This document shows positions 1 through 7,705 of a stretch of DNA of 64,000 nt, one piece after another. The notes below the pieces were generated by a model. The model was not told the DNA's origin. It saw only the letters and a list, made by a program, of their open reading frames with translations, and searched no databases. Every line of letters begins with the position of its first letter. Position 1 is the first letter of the stretch. The position numbers and the translations under genes are program-made. The stretch spans positions 1 through 64,000 of the forward strand of contig NZ_JACJSP010000024.1 of NCBI RefSeq assembly GCF_014698235.1, written 5' to 3'. Origin of the DNA: Limnothrix sp. FACHB-406 (GTDB lineage Bacteria > Cyanobacteriota > Cyanobacteriia > CACIAM-69d).

Positions 1-78
1 TCGGAGACGAGCGAAGGGATGATCTACGGCTGCTTAATGCATTTGATGGTGAAACGATTAGCGGGGATGGCTGATTAA
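1..78 (+). CDS. 3' end of a truncated-by-window gene, function unknown
   Basis: Frame 1 is open from the window edge to a TAA at 76-78 and gives 25 residues ending in LAGMAD. It has no recognisable motif. It lies tail to tail with the broken acetyltransferase gene and stops only 8 bp from that gene's stop codon, so the rearrangement that removed the acetyltransferase 3' end may have been at this junction. The reading is only an open frame running off the window, so it may not be a gene. Confidence 0.35.
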   Translation, partial: SETSEGMIYGCLMHLMVKRLAGMAD

Positions 79-86
79 TATTGTCT

Positions 87-428
87 TTATAAATCAGCTC
101 TTAGGCAATAATCGCCAATTCGCACTTCACAAACATCCAGAATGATGAGATCAAAATTGGCATAGAAATGATTGCCCAAATGGATGTTATAGCCGTAGTC
201 ACATTTAAAATTCGGTTCAATATAAATTTCCGGTGGCGCTGTGCCTAAAAGATCGCGCAAAATGCTGAACCTTAGGTTGGGTTCTTCCTCGGTGGTGGCA
301 TTATAGCGACGGCAAAGTTGGCGGGCCCGGGCCCGTTCTTGGATGAGTTGGGAATCGGAGGCTAGGTATAGTTGCCCTGCGATCATTTTGCTTTTTTCGC
401 TATGTTCTTCGGCAAAATTAGCCATCAT
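87..428 (-). pseudogene. sugar O-acetyltransferase (maltose/galactoside acetyltransferase family), 3' truncated
   Basis: The 113-residue product matches the N-terminal half of the Maa/LacA/NodL acetyltransferases: an N-terminal Mac-type segment with KMIAGQLYLASD, then FKCDYGYNIHLGNHFYANF and the first left-handed beta-helix turns ending VRIGDYC. Family members have roughly 185-200 residues and continue into further hexapeptide turns that contain the catalytic His. Here the frame ends in an unrelated LRADL and a stop directly after IGDYC, so the acetyl-CoA-binding C-terminus and active site are missing. It should be inactive for acetyl transfer from acetyl-CoA to sugars. The start at 428 is an ATG ATG pair; either codon is possible. 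Confidence 0.75.
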
Positions 429-629
429 CAGCCTCCCAGAATCGATCGACCTTCATCAAAATCAAAATCCCAGGAGCGATTCACGAGTCATTGATCATCT
501 CCTGGGGTTCTATGAAATCTGCGCAGTGGTGGGATTAATCAAAACAAACCGATCGGCTCGCTCTGAAATGTCTTTTGATTCGATCGAGCTTTGCCCATTT
601 CAGGGTTGAATCGATCGAGAAACCGGGGC

Positions 630-989
630 TTAATCGGTGTACGTATAGGTTTCCCCACCGCAAATTGTGCCTGAACTGACCGAATCTGAGCCATCAGCAA
701 AGCGAGCCATGAAGTCATAGGTACAATCTTCACGGCCATCATCAATGGTGATGTCAACGGACTCGCCAGGGTTCAATACATCAACCCCCAAAATGTCCTC
801 TTCCCAAGAACTGGTACTGGGGGGCGAAGCATAGAAATGCGTCATGGTTGAGCTAGTGCCATTCACCAACGTGAAAGTCACTGACTCTGTGTCCGCTTTG
901 GCCATGGCTGCCGACAGGGCCACCATCGGGACTGCAATAGTGGCCGCCAAGGCCGATTTCAAGGTCGATCGCATTGTCCATTGAGTCAT
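630..989 (-). CDS. small exported protein, cyanobacterial family of unknown function
   Basis: The product has 119 residues. Residues 1-32 form a signal peptide (Arg/Lys near the start, a hydrophobic Ala/Val-rich core, and a probable cleavage site at AKA-D). The mature part, about 87 residues, is acidic and probably a small beta-sandwich; it contains HFYASPPSTSSWEEDILG, NPGESVDITIDDG and a pair of Cys residues (EDCTYDF and GTICGG) that could form a disulfide in the periplasm. I recall similar small secreted cyanobacterial proteins with the WxEDxLG and PGES motifs, but their role is not known. The start is supported by a GAGAG motif 8 bp before the ATG. It stands alone, with VWA genes on its 5' side. 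Confidence 0.7.
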   Translation of the reverse strand: MTQWTMRSTLKSALAATIAVPMVALSAAMAKADTESVTFTLVNGTSSTMTHFYASPPSTSSWEEDILGVDVLNPGESVDITIDDGREDCTYDFMARFADGSDSVSSGTICGGETYTYTD

Positions 990-1084
990 ATAAAATCTCT
1001 CAAGTTCTCAGAGGTGATGTGGAGAAATGGTCAAAAACCGAGGTTAAAAAATATTGGCTAGAAAACATTTCTCAGCCAACGATT

Positions 1085-1669
1085 TTAGTCTTGAATCGCA
1101 GCCAGCAGCAATTCCTCGATCGGGCGATCGCCAAAGGTACTGGCAGGGAACGTATCAACCACATCGAATTTGGCTCCCAACCCCATTAATTCATCATCCA
1201 AAAACTTTAAGAAGTTGGTTGCGCTCGGATCGTTCCCCACTTGGACAAAGCTAATGCCTAATTGTTCATCAACGGACATCTTTTTGGTGGCTGCGACGAT
1301 CGCTTGGGCCGCGGCGGCTTTGTCATCGGGCTGACCATCGGTAATCACCAATAGGGTCAAGGGAACTTCCGCTTGCCATTTTTTCAGCAAAACTGTATTC
1401 AAAAGCCCTGCCAAATTGGTGGAGCCAAAGGGTTCATTTTGGCTAAAAATTTCGGCCACCGTCGCCGCCGTTGCATTGCCAAATTCACGAATTTTGCTGG
1501 CAAAGGTGTAGACTTCAATTCCATCTGGATCTAGTTTTTCCACCGCTTGGGCCAGCCCAAAAGCCGCTTCAGCAACGGCAGCCCAGCGGGTTTGCCCATT
1601 GGGAAGGGTCATGCCCATGGAGCTGGAAGCGTCAATCGCCAAAATGTAATCACGCTTGAGGCTAATCAT
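1085..1669 (-). CDS. von Willebrand factor A domain protein (copy 1 of a tandem pair)
   Basis: The 194 residues form a single stand-alone VWA domain of the TerY-like bacterial type. The metal-ion-dependent adhesion site is intact: DASSS at residues 13-17, the conserved Thr in FGSTNLAG, and the Asp in VITDGQPDD. There is no signal peptide or membrane segment, so the protein is cytoplasmic and probably binds a partner through Mg2+-dependent contacts. It has the same length as the neighbour at 1846-2430 and closely similar sequence throughout (RDYILAIDASSSMG against RDYILAVDASSSMG; both end EELLLAAIQD or EEILLAAIQD), so the pair arose by tandem duplication. No TerD, kinase or phosphatase gene is adjacent in this window to suggest the partner. 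Confidence 0.85.
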   Translation of the reverse strand: MISLKRDYILAIDASSSMGMTLPNGQTRWAAVAEAAFGLAQAVEKLDPDGIEVYTFASKIREFGNATAATVAEIFSQNEPFGSTNLAGLLNTVLLKKWQAEVPLTLLVITDGQPDDKAAAAQAIVAATKKMSVDEQLGISFVQVGNDPSATNFLKFLDDELMGLGAKFDVVDTFPASTFGDRPIEELLLAAIQD

Positions 1670-1777
1670 GTCTCAATTTGATAGAAAAAAGGTGGTTAAA
1701 CGATCAGAGCGTCTAGAGAATTGATGCAACTATTGCCCATGGTTTTCAGGAAATTGGTCGCTGAATCATGACCCATT

Positions 1778-1816
1778 CACTGATCGTTTTCACTGATCGT
1801 TTTCACTGATCGTTGA
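1778..1816. repeat. 13-bp tandem repeat, 3 copies
   Basis: The unit CACTGATCGTTTT is repeated at 1778-1790, 1791-1803 and (last two bases diverged) 1804-1816. It lies in the spacer between the two VWA genes, near the 3' end of the upstream copy. It is one of many intergenic arrays with a 12-15 bp period in this window. Confidence 0.9.
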
Positions 1817-1845
1817 TGCTTGAACATTGCGCCCATTGATTTCTC

Positions 1846-2430
1846 TTAATCTTGGATGGCGGCAAGCAGAATTTCTTCAATTGATCGATTGCCAAATTCA
1901 CTAGCGGAAAAGGTATCGACCACATCGAATTTAGCGCCCAATCCCATTAACTCGTCATCCAGGAATTTCAAGAAATTGGTCGCACCCGGATCATCGCCAA
2001 TTTGGACAAAGGTAATCGCTAGTTGCTCGTCCGATTGCATTTTTTTGGTGGCGGCCACCAGGGATTGGGCGGCAGCAGCTTTGTCATCTGGTTGCCCGTC
2101 CGTGACGATAATCAAGGTGGTGGGCACTTCGGGAACCCACTTTTGCAGCAACACCAGGTTCAACAGTCCAGCCAAGTTAGTTGACCCAAATGGGCGATTT
2201 TGGCTAAACAAATTGGCAACGGTTTGAGCGTTGGCGTTGCCATGTTCCTTGACCCCAGAGGCAAAGGTATAAACCTGGATGCCATCGGGATCAAATTGCT
2301 CGATCGCCTGGGCCAGTCCAAAGGCTGCTTCGGCAACGGCGGCCCAACGGGTTTGACCGTTCGGCATCTGAATGCCCATGGAGCTGGAAGCGTCCACGGC
2401 CAAAATATAGTCTCGGGTTAGGTCAGTCAT
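1846..2430 (-). CDS. von Willebrand factor A domain protein (copy 2 of a tandem pair)
   Basis: The 194-residue VWA domain begins MTDLTRDYILAVDASSSMG. The MIDAS residues are present: DASSS at 13-17, the Thr of FGSTNLAG and the Asp of VTDGQPDD. A longer reading starts at a TTG at 2457, but the ATG at 2430 gives the same length and the same N-terminal alignment as its duplicate, so 2430 is preferred. The two genes run in the same direction with 176 bp between them, and either could be transcribed through the spacer. The biochemical role is unknown; stand-alone cytoplasmic VWA proteins of this sort usually assemble with an ATPase, kinase or phosphatase. Confidence 0.85.
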   Translation of the reverse strand: MTDLTRDYILAVDASSSMGIQMPNGQTRWAAVAEAAFGLAQAIEQFDPDGIQVYTFASGVKEHGNANAQTVANLFSQNRPFGSTNLAGLLNLVLLQKWVPEVPTTLIIVTDGQPDDKAAAAQSLVAATKKMQSDEQLAITFVQIGDDPGATNFLKFLDDELMGLGAKFDVVDTFSASEFGNRSIEEILLAAIQD

Positions 2431-2526
2431 GGTTTTACACAGGCAATTACTTTCCAATATCCTAGATACCGCTAATTCACCCTCATTGATCCCAATTTGC
2501 CCTATTGAATTAATGCTGCTTGAATT

Positions 2527-2604
2527 TTTTGGATCAATCTTTTGGATTAATCTTGTGGATCAATCTTTTGGATCAACCTCTTGAATCGATCTTTTGGATC
2601 AACC
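2527..2604. repeat. 13-bp tandem repeat, 6 copies
   Basis: Six contiguous 13-bp units related to TTTTGGATCAATC occupy 2527-2539, 2540-2552, 2553-2565, 2566-2578, 2579-2591 and 2592-2604 without gaps. Units 4 and 6 are identical (TTTTGGATCAACC), and the fifth is the most diverged. The array sits between the VWA gene and the lipoprotein gene. Confidence 0.9.
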
Positions 2605-2701
2605 TTAGATTGCATCCTAGGTATCAATGCTGGCTAACGGCGAAATCGGGTGAGATTTGGCAAGATTTGGATTAACCCAATCTCTGGTGGCTCAATGCTA
2701 G

Positions 2702-3385
2702 CTAGATATCTGTGCCAGGTTGATTGTTGGGTAGCGGATTGTTGGGCAATGAATCGCTAGGGGCTTGATTGTTGGGGGTGGATGGTGAATTGGCGGGGCG
2801 ATCGGGCGCGGCGGGGCTGGCGGCGGGGCTGGGTGACTCCAGCGGTGTGACCCATTGGAAGTCGATCGCGATTTTTTGGTCACCCACCTTCACTTGGGTC
2901 ACTTCAATTTCTCGGGTTCCGGCGGCCAGGCGCTGAAAACTATCCGCCAAAAGCTGATTCACGGTGATGATTCGAGGGTCAGCCAAGGTGATACAGGGGG
3001 AATCCACACGGGCAATTTTGGCTTCAAGCAGTTGCCGGGAGCTGGCTTGCAACACAAAATCGAGGCTTCCCGGTTCTAGGCGCTTGTCGGGACAAACGAA
3101 TTTGCCAAAGGCGCGCACCTGTCCCTCTTGAATTTCAAAGCGATCGATGGTTTCCACAAAGGAAGCGGGATCGCCTTTGAAACTGATGGGGCTTTGGTTC
3201 AGCAGGGTTTCGGAAATTTCGTAGCCGCTGTTCACCACCAAGTTACCGTTTTGGATGTCGGCTTTGAAGCTGAATCCACAGCCCACCAAGGGCAACAACA
3301 GGGCGATCGCCCCGAGGGTGGGAACGCCGGGCCGTGGCTGGAAACGGACTTGCGATAATCGAGATTGCCTAGCCGATCGATTCAC
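2702..3385 (-). CDS. predicted lipoprotein with Pro/Asn/Ser-rich tail
   Basis: The frame is open from 3514, but a GTG at 3385 preceded by a purine-rich GAGGGAGGGG about 8 bp upstream gives a normal lipoprotein N-terminus: basic residues (NRSARQSRLSQVRFQPR), a hydrophobic stretch (GAIALLLPL) and the lipobox LVGC. The mature domain of about 150 residues contains an IQNGNLVVNSG segment and a VDSPCITLADPRIITVNQLL region, followed by a low-complexity tail rich in Pro, Asn and Ser (NNPLPNNQPG). I do not recognise the family with certainty; the arrangement resembles membrane-associated DUF2993/LmeA-like proteins, but this is a weak resemblance. It should be an outer-leaflet or outer-membrane-anchored protein. 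Confidence 0.65.
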   Translation of the reverse strand: MNRSARQSRLSQVRFQPRPGVPTLGAIALLLPLVGCGFSFKADIQNGNLVVNSGYEISETLLNQSPISFKGDPASFVETIDRFEIQEGQVRAFGKFVCPDKRLEPGSLDFVLQASSRQLLEAKIARVDSPCITLADPRIITVNQLLADSFQRLAAGTREIEVTQVKVGDQKIAIDFQWVTPLESPSPAASPAAPDRPANSPSTPNNQAPSDSLPNNPLPNNQPGTDI

Positions 3386-3572
3386 GGCGATCGCCCCTCC
3401 CTCTGGGCTGGTTGCGGTGCGGAATGCTGAAAGATGGCTGTTGATCAGCCTGTTCGGTTCCCAACCTAGCGCGATCGCCCTAGGCAGCATCCACACCGGG
3501 AACCCGTACCGCATTCATCGGAAATCCGCTGGGGGGTTGATTTTGCCCTGAACAAACTGCCCGATCGCCTCC

Positions 3573-4583
3573 CTAGGGTTGGGGCGACAGATAGGGCGAG
3601 GCGATCGGGGCTTGGCGTTTTTGCCAAACCAGGGCTTGATAGAGCGCCACGGTCACATCCGCGCGGGTTGCTGGCCGCTGGGCATCCAGGCGATCGCGCA
3701 AGGGATAGTAAGTGACCAGGTTGCTTTGGCTGGCGGCGGCCACCTTGGGCTGGGCCCAGCGGGCCAGGGCCAAGCCGTCGCCGTAACGCTCCAGTTGCCG
3801 TTGGCGATCGGGCGGTTCCGGCAGCGGCAAATTCAGCCCAGAGGCGAGGGTGATATAGAGTTCAAGGCGAGAAATGGGTTGGTCGGGGGCGAATTGTCCA
3901 TTGGGATAACCGCGCATCAGCCCTAACACAACGGTTCGATCGACAGCGGATTTTGCCCAATGGTCGGCAGCCAAATCCGGGAAGGGCAGAGGAGATCGCA
4001 CCGTGGGCCCCGCCCAGGCATCTCGCAAAATGGCTGCCAGTTCGGCCCGGGTCACCGGTTGATCGGGCTTGAAGGAACCATCCTCAAACCCAGCAATAAT
4101 TTTGTCTTTCCGCAGTTTTTCAATGAAGGGATAGGCCCAATGTTGCCCGTCCACATCCTTAAAGGGCGCGGCCACTGGCTCCGAGGCGGCTGGCGCAAGG
4201 GCTGGGGCAACAGACGGCGCAGGGGCGATCGGCTGGGCTGGGGCGGCGGGGATGGGCGCAGGAGCCGCAGGAGCCAGGGTTTGGCTAGCCACCGGGGGAG
4301 CCGTGGGGGAGGCTGCTGGGGCCTTGGCGGGCGCGTCGGGTTGGGGCTTCGGGGCGATCGCCCTCGTGGGTTCTTTGCCTGTGCCCTTAGGCGCTTCAGG
4401 GGCAACGGGGCGCGATCGCAGCAAGCCCTGCCAACCCACTGGGATCGATTGGCGACTGGCAAACCACCAGAACAATCCCCCAAAGATTAGCAGGGCCACT
4501 AAGACCGCAATCCATTCGTCATTAGTCTCGCGGGCCGATCGCGATCGATCCTCGGGCAAGGGCCCATCCGGCAATTGAGACAC
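3573..4583 (-). CDS. membrane-anchored SLH-domain protein
   Basis: The product has 336 residues: an acidic, charged N-terminus, one transmembrane helix at about 24-44 (WIAVLVALLIFGGLFWWF), a Pro/Ala-rich linker at about 55-140, and then SLH units. Two SLH units are clear: FKDVDGQHWAYPFIEKL...GFEDGSFKPDQPVTRAEL and FPDLAADHWAKSAVDR...GYPNGQFAPDQPISRLEL. A third, degenerate one ends PATRADVTVALYQAL. SLH domains of this type bind secondary cell-wall polymer or peptidoglycan, so the protein probably links the inner membrane to the wall across the periplasm through its flexible linker. Its mRNA leader can form strong stems (4610-4675), which may regulate it. Confidence 0.85.
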   Translation of the reverse strand: MSQLPDGPLPEDRSRSARETNDEWIAVLVALLIFGGLFWWFASRQSIPVGWQGLLRSRPVAPEAPKGTGKEPTRAIAPKPQPDAPAKAPAASPTAPPVASQTLAPAAPAPIPAAPAQPIAPAPSVAPALAPAASEPVAAPFKDVDGQHWAYPFIEKLRKDKIIAGFEDGSFKPDQPVTRAELAAILRDAWAGPTVRSPLPFPDLAADHWAKSAVDRTVVLGLMRGYPNGQFAPDQPISRLELYITLASGLNLPLPEPPDRQRQLERYGDGLALARWAQPKVAAASQSNLVTYYPLRDRLDAQRPATRADVTVALYQALVWQKRQAPIASPYLSPQP

Positions 4584-4609
4584 GCACCACCTCCAAACTC
4601 AGGCCATGG

Positions 4610-4675
4610 CCGGGGTTTTCATCAACTCGCACCGGAGGCACGAGGTAACCCCGGGGCTTAACCGTTCCCGGCCCC
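4610..4675 (-). promoter_or_regulatory. structured 5' leader of the SLH gene, possible riboregulator
   Basis: On the minus strand, 27 nt before the SLH start codon, there is a nested hairpin. The outer stem pairs 4610-4617 (ccggggtt) with 4647-4654 (aaccccgg). An inner stem pairs 4626-4633 (ctcgcacc) with 4637-4644 (ggcacgag), with two G-U pairs and a 3-nt loop. A competing stem GGGGC/GCCCC (4653-4657 with 4671-4675) shares bases with the outer stem, so two mutually exclusive folds are possible. This could be a riboswitch, a protein-binding leader or an attenuator; I could not match it to a named class from sequence alone. Confidence 0.4.
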
Positions 4676-4762
4676 TTGAGGTTCGGTGGCGGCTAAGTCT
4701 CCGGACAGCCTAGCAAATGGCCCGCTGGGAGGCAAAATCAGGGCGCGATCGCAGCCGCGCTC

Positions 4763-6535
4763 CTAGGAGTCCCGCAAGTCCAAGGACTGATGACGACGCT
4801 GACGGCTCATTTCATAGAGCGCCATGCCCGCCGCCACCGAAGCATTCAGGCTGGGCGTGTGGCCGCTCATGGGAATGGACATCAACACATCGCAGGTTTT
4901 TTGCACCAACAGGCTCAGGCCATCGCCCTCTGCGCCAATCACCAGCACGATCGGGCCCGTGAGGTCTACCTTGTCGATCGGTTCGCTGCCTTCAGCGGCC
5001 AAGCCATGGATCCAGAAGCCAGCGGCCTTCAGGGTTTCCAGGGCTTGAACCAAGTTGCCCACCCGCGCGATATTCAAGTGTTCGATCGCGCCGGCCGCCA
5101 CCTTCACCACCGTGGAAGTTACGCCCACGGCCCGCCGTTGGGGAATGATGATACCCTTTGCGCCCAAGGCTTCGGCACTGCGGGCGATCGCACCCAAATT
5201 GTGCGGATCCGTCACCCCATCGACTGCTACCAACACGGCGCGATCGGTGGCCGCCTTGGCCTTTTCAATCACATCCGCCAAGTCCAAGTAATCGTAGGCC
5301 GCCGCCTGGGCTGCCACACCTTGGTGATTGCCCCCATCCGTCAGCCGCGCCAGTTGGCTATAGGTGGCTTCATCGATGATTGTGCCGTTGGTCTTAGCCG
5401 TTTGCAGCAGCCCCATGAACCGGGAATCGTAGCGCAACTGGGGCACGATCCAGAGTTTGTGCAGGGTGCGCTCGCTCTCTAGGGCTGCCAACACCGAATG
5501 ACGGCCGTAGATGATGTCATTGTTGGTTTCGGCTTCGCCCGTGGTTGGGTTGCCATTTTGGGTATTGCCATCAAAGGCATGGGCAGCGCGATCGCGCCCG
5601 CCGAAGTCCCGGCCTTGGCCGTCCCGGTGTTGCTCGCGGAACCCATCCCGGCGGCCGCCAAACTTGCCCCCTTCGGGACGGCGACTGAAGGCCGGGCGAT
5701 CGCCCCCGCGATCGAACCGAGGAGACCGATCCCCCCGTTCACCGCGATCACTGCGATCGATCCGTTCACCCCGATCGCCCCGGGGTGAGCCATAGTCACC
5801 ATCCCGACGCTCATCCCGGTTCCGCTCCGGCCGGTCAGGGCGATCGGGTCGATCGCCAAAGGGCCGACTGAACTTGCCTTGACCCTTGCCAAATTTCTTG
5901 CCCCGGAAGTCTGAACCCTCGCCACCGCGCGAGTCCCGGTTCTCTTCCCGGTTCCAATCGCCCCGAGGGCTAAAGGGTCGATCGCCCCCACGGTTCGGGC
6001 GATCGCCATCCCGGCCACGGCGCTCAAAGGACTGGCCGCCCTGACCGCCACCAAAAGGCTTGCGGCCAAAGGATTTACCGCCAAAGTCCCGGGACTCGCC
6101 ATCACGCTGGCCGGAGCCATAGCCCCGCGATCCTTGCGATCGATCCTGGGATCCCTGCGATCCCTGAGAGCCATAGCCCGATCGCCCCTGGGAACCATAA
6201 CCCGATCGACCTTGGGAGCCATAGCCCGATCGCTGGCCGCCGTAGTCCTTCTTTTCCTTGCCAAAGTCCCGGTCTTTGCCAAAATCCCGGCGCTCGCCCC
6301 CGTCATAGTTGCGGCGTTCCCGGTCTTCCCCGGAGAACCCGAAATCATCCGCGCGATCGCGCCGTCCCTCGTAACGCCCCTTCGAGCCTTCTCCCCCTTG
6401 GGAACCTTGATACCGTCCCTTGCCCTGAAACTGTCCGCCCTTAACCGGTTTCCCCGGACGCTCAAACTTGCTGGATTGACCGGCTTGGCCTGCTGAATTG
6501 CCGGTACGACCCTTACGATACGAAAAATCAGTCAT
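4763..6535 (-). CDS. rlmB: 23S rRNA (guanosine-2'-O-)-methyltransferase with long RG/D-rich N-terminal extension
   Basis: The last ~250 residues are a complete TrmH/RlmB SpoU-family enzyme: substrate-binding domain from [15 protein letters not shown], motif 1 [26 protein letters not shown], motif 2 [12 protein letters not shown] and motif 3 [22 protein letters not shown], the SAM-binding trefoil knot. RlmB methylates G2251 in the peptidyl-transferase centre. Residues 1 to about 340 are extraordinary: almost only Gly, Arg, Asp, Ser, Phe, Lys, with repeats such as GYGSQGRS (about four in tandem) and many GDR/RGDR boxes. This is an intrinsically disordered, RNA-binding-like RGG tail. The family is normally 240-300 residues; modest extensions of this composition are known in cyanobacteria. 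The start overlaps the mrnC stop by 4 bp, so the two genes are probably translationally coupled. Confidence 0.92.
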   Translation of the reverse strand: MTDFSYRKGRTGNSAGQAGQSSKFERPGKPVKGGQFQGKGRYQGSQGGEGSKGRYEGRRDRADDFGFSGEDRERRNYDGGERRDFGKDRDFGKEKKDYGGQRSGYGSQGRSGYGSQGRSGYGSQGSQGSQDRSQGSRGYGSGQRDGESRDFGGKSFGRKPFGGGQGGQSFERRGRDGDRPNRGGDRPFSPRGDWNREENRDSRGGEGSDFRGKKFGKGQGKFSRPFGDRPDRPDRPERNRDERRDGDYGSPRGDRGERIDRSDRGERGDRSPRFDRGGDRPAFSRRPEGGKFGGRRDGFREQHRDGQGRDFGGRDRAAHAFDGNTQNGNPTTGEAETNNDIIYGRHSVLAALESERTLHKLWIVPQLRYDSRFMGLLQTAKTNGTIIDEATYSQLARLTDGGNHQGVAAQAAAYDYLDLADVIEKAKAATDRAVLVAVDGVTDPHNLGAIARSAEALGAKGIIIPQRRAVGVTSTVVKVAAGAIEHLNIARVGNLVQALETLKAAGFWIHGLAAEGSEPIDKVDLTGPIVLVIGAEGDGLSLLVQKTCDVLMSIPMSGHTPSLNASVAAGMALYEMSRQRRHQSLDLRDS

Positions 6536-7050
6536 GATGAAGAGTTGCGATCTAAAGTCGCATGAGAGGAAACAGACGGCGACAAATCCAACCGGGCCAA
6601 CAACTCGGTCAGTCGGGACGGCTGGGTTAGGTAGAGATAACCCACCAAGGTTTCAAAGGCCGTGGCGGCCTGGTATATTCCACCCGCGAGCCGTTTTGGA
6701 CGCTTATCAGTGGCATTGCGACCGCGCCGAACTATCTCACGTTCAGCCTCGGTCAGGTGGGGCAGCAGCGCCTCTAGATGGCGGGCTTGGGTTTCAGCGC
6801 GAACTTGGGCAACCACGCGATCGTGATAGGTGCGGGTGCGTGATTGCGGCAAGAGGTAATAGCAGCGGATGTAAAGTTCGTAAACGGAGTCGCCTAAATA
6901 GGCCAAGGCAGCCGGCGACAGACGTTGAATTTCGGCTGCGGGAATTGACGAACTGAGGGGGAGGGGCGATCGCAAGGCCGCGGCGGCTAGCCAGCCTGCT
7001 TCGACACTCGGAGAATCCGTCGCGATCGCCGGTTGTAACTCCACAGCCAA
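6532..7050 (-). CDS. mrnC: Mini-ribonuclease 3
   Basis: The product has 172 residues. The core matches the RNase III-like domain of Mini-[28 protein letters not shown] contains the catalytic-type acidic signature (YLGDSVYE), followed by [31 protein letters not shown] and [16 protein letters not shown]. No double-stranded-RNA-binding domain is present, as usual for Mini-III, which trims 23S rRNA precursors. It starts with TTG at 7050, 2 nt after the STAS stop and with AAGG at good spacing; a GTG at 7044 is the alternative. The neighbour rlmB acts on the same rRNA, so the two probably form a 23S maturation operon with the STAS gene upstream. Confidence 0.9.
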   Translation of the reverse strand: MAVELQPAIATDSPSVEAGWLAAAALRSPLPLSSSIPAAEIQRLSPAALAYLGDSVYELYIRCYYLLPQSRTRTYHDRVVAQVRAETQARHLEALLPHLTEAEREIVRRGRNATDKRPKRLAGGIYQAATAFETLVGYLYLTQPSRLTELLARLDLSPSVSSHATLDRNSSS

Positions 7051-7052
7051 TC

Positions 7053-7430
7053 TTAGCCTTGATTCGATTCAGAAACGCGCTTAATCGCCACTTCAACCGA
7101 ATCCTGGAGCGATAGGAAGCTTTCGAGACGCACGAGTTTAACGGTCTGGGTGACGCGGGGATTCGTCACAATCTGGAAACTACCACCTGCACTCTGGGCC
7201 TTTTTCGCCAGTTGCACCAGAGCGCCTAGCCCAGAACTATCTACAAAATCGATATGCGCTAGATCCAGCACCACATGGGGCGGGCCGTCTTCAACATACT
7301 GCCCCAGCTTTTTACGGAACGTGGGTTCCGAAAATGCATCGAGCAGCCCTGTGAGGCGGAACAGTTGACAATCTCCCTTAACTTCGCGCGTGCCTCGTAA
7401 GCTGACGGTTAGGGTAAGTTGCTCGGGAAT
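7053..7430 (-). CDS. STAS-domain protein (anti-sigma-factor antagonist type) with apparent ATT start
   Basis: The 125-residue STAS domain contains the strand LTVSLRGTREVKGDCQLFRLTG and the signature VLDLAHIDFVDSSGLGALVQLAKKA, whose DSSG Ser is the usual phosphorylation site in SpoIIAA-like proteins. It ends with VTQTVKLVRLESFLSLQDSV. No ATG, GTG or TTG exists in frame before the DSSG region except a GTG pair that would delete half the domain. An in-frame TAG lies 4 codons before the second of two ATT codons (7430), and TAGGAGGT lies 5 bp upstream of that ATT, so ATT is the likely start. It is the first gene of the STAS-mrnC-rlmB run. The partner sigma regulator or phosphatase is not in this window. 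Confidence 0.82.
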   Translation of the reverse strand: MPEQLTLTVSLRGTREVKGDCQLFRLTGLLDAFSEPTFRKKLGQYVEDGPPHVVLDLAHIDFVDSSGLGALVQLAKKAQSAGGSFQIVTNPRVTQTVKLVRLESFLSLQDSVEVAIKRVSESNQG

Positions 7431-7442
7431 AATGACCTCCTA
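7430..7442 (-). promoter_or_regulatory. strong Shine-Dalgarno deciding an ATT start
   Basis: The minus-strand sequence is TAGGAGGTCATT ending at 7431, followed by a second ATT at 7430-7428. GGAGG at 7440-7436 is fully complementary to the 3' end of 16S rRNA and is 5 bp from that second ATT. The TAG inside the motif closes the same frame upstream, which excludes any earlier start. Confidence 0.75.
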
Positions 7443-7594
7443 AGAACACCGTCGCAATCTAGACAACATCCCAATATAAGGATTCCGAGCCTGGTTGTCC
7501 ACTGAATTTTGTGCGGGTAGCCGCCCGGCTTCCAGGCCTTGGGTTCGTTCGGGAAAGTTTTGGGAAGGGGTTTTGCAGATTATGGGAGTTTTTA

Positions 7595-7619
7595 TTTTAG
7601 ATTCCCTGGGAATCTAAAA
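7595..7619. repeat. perfect palindrome with 12-bp arms
   Basis: Arms TTTTAGATTCCC (7595-7606) and GGGAATCTAAAA (7608-7619) are exact reverse complements around a single T. It lies between the divergently placed 5' end of the STAS gene and the 3' end of the inositol-phosphatase-like gene. It could be a bidirectional terminator (A/T tracts on both sides) or a dimeric repressor operator about 165 bp upstream of the STAS gene. Confidence 0.75.
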
Positions 7620-7705
7620 CTTGGGGATCAAAGACGGGATCGAAGATCTGAGACTTGGGGATCTCATGACCCAACTGCCCCCAACCGCCGCCAAATCAGA
7701 GGCCC

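Noticed and set aside
5479-6465. 328-codon frame overlapping the rlmB extension
   Set aside because: It arises from the Arg/Gly repeat DNA in another phase and has no recognisable domain.
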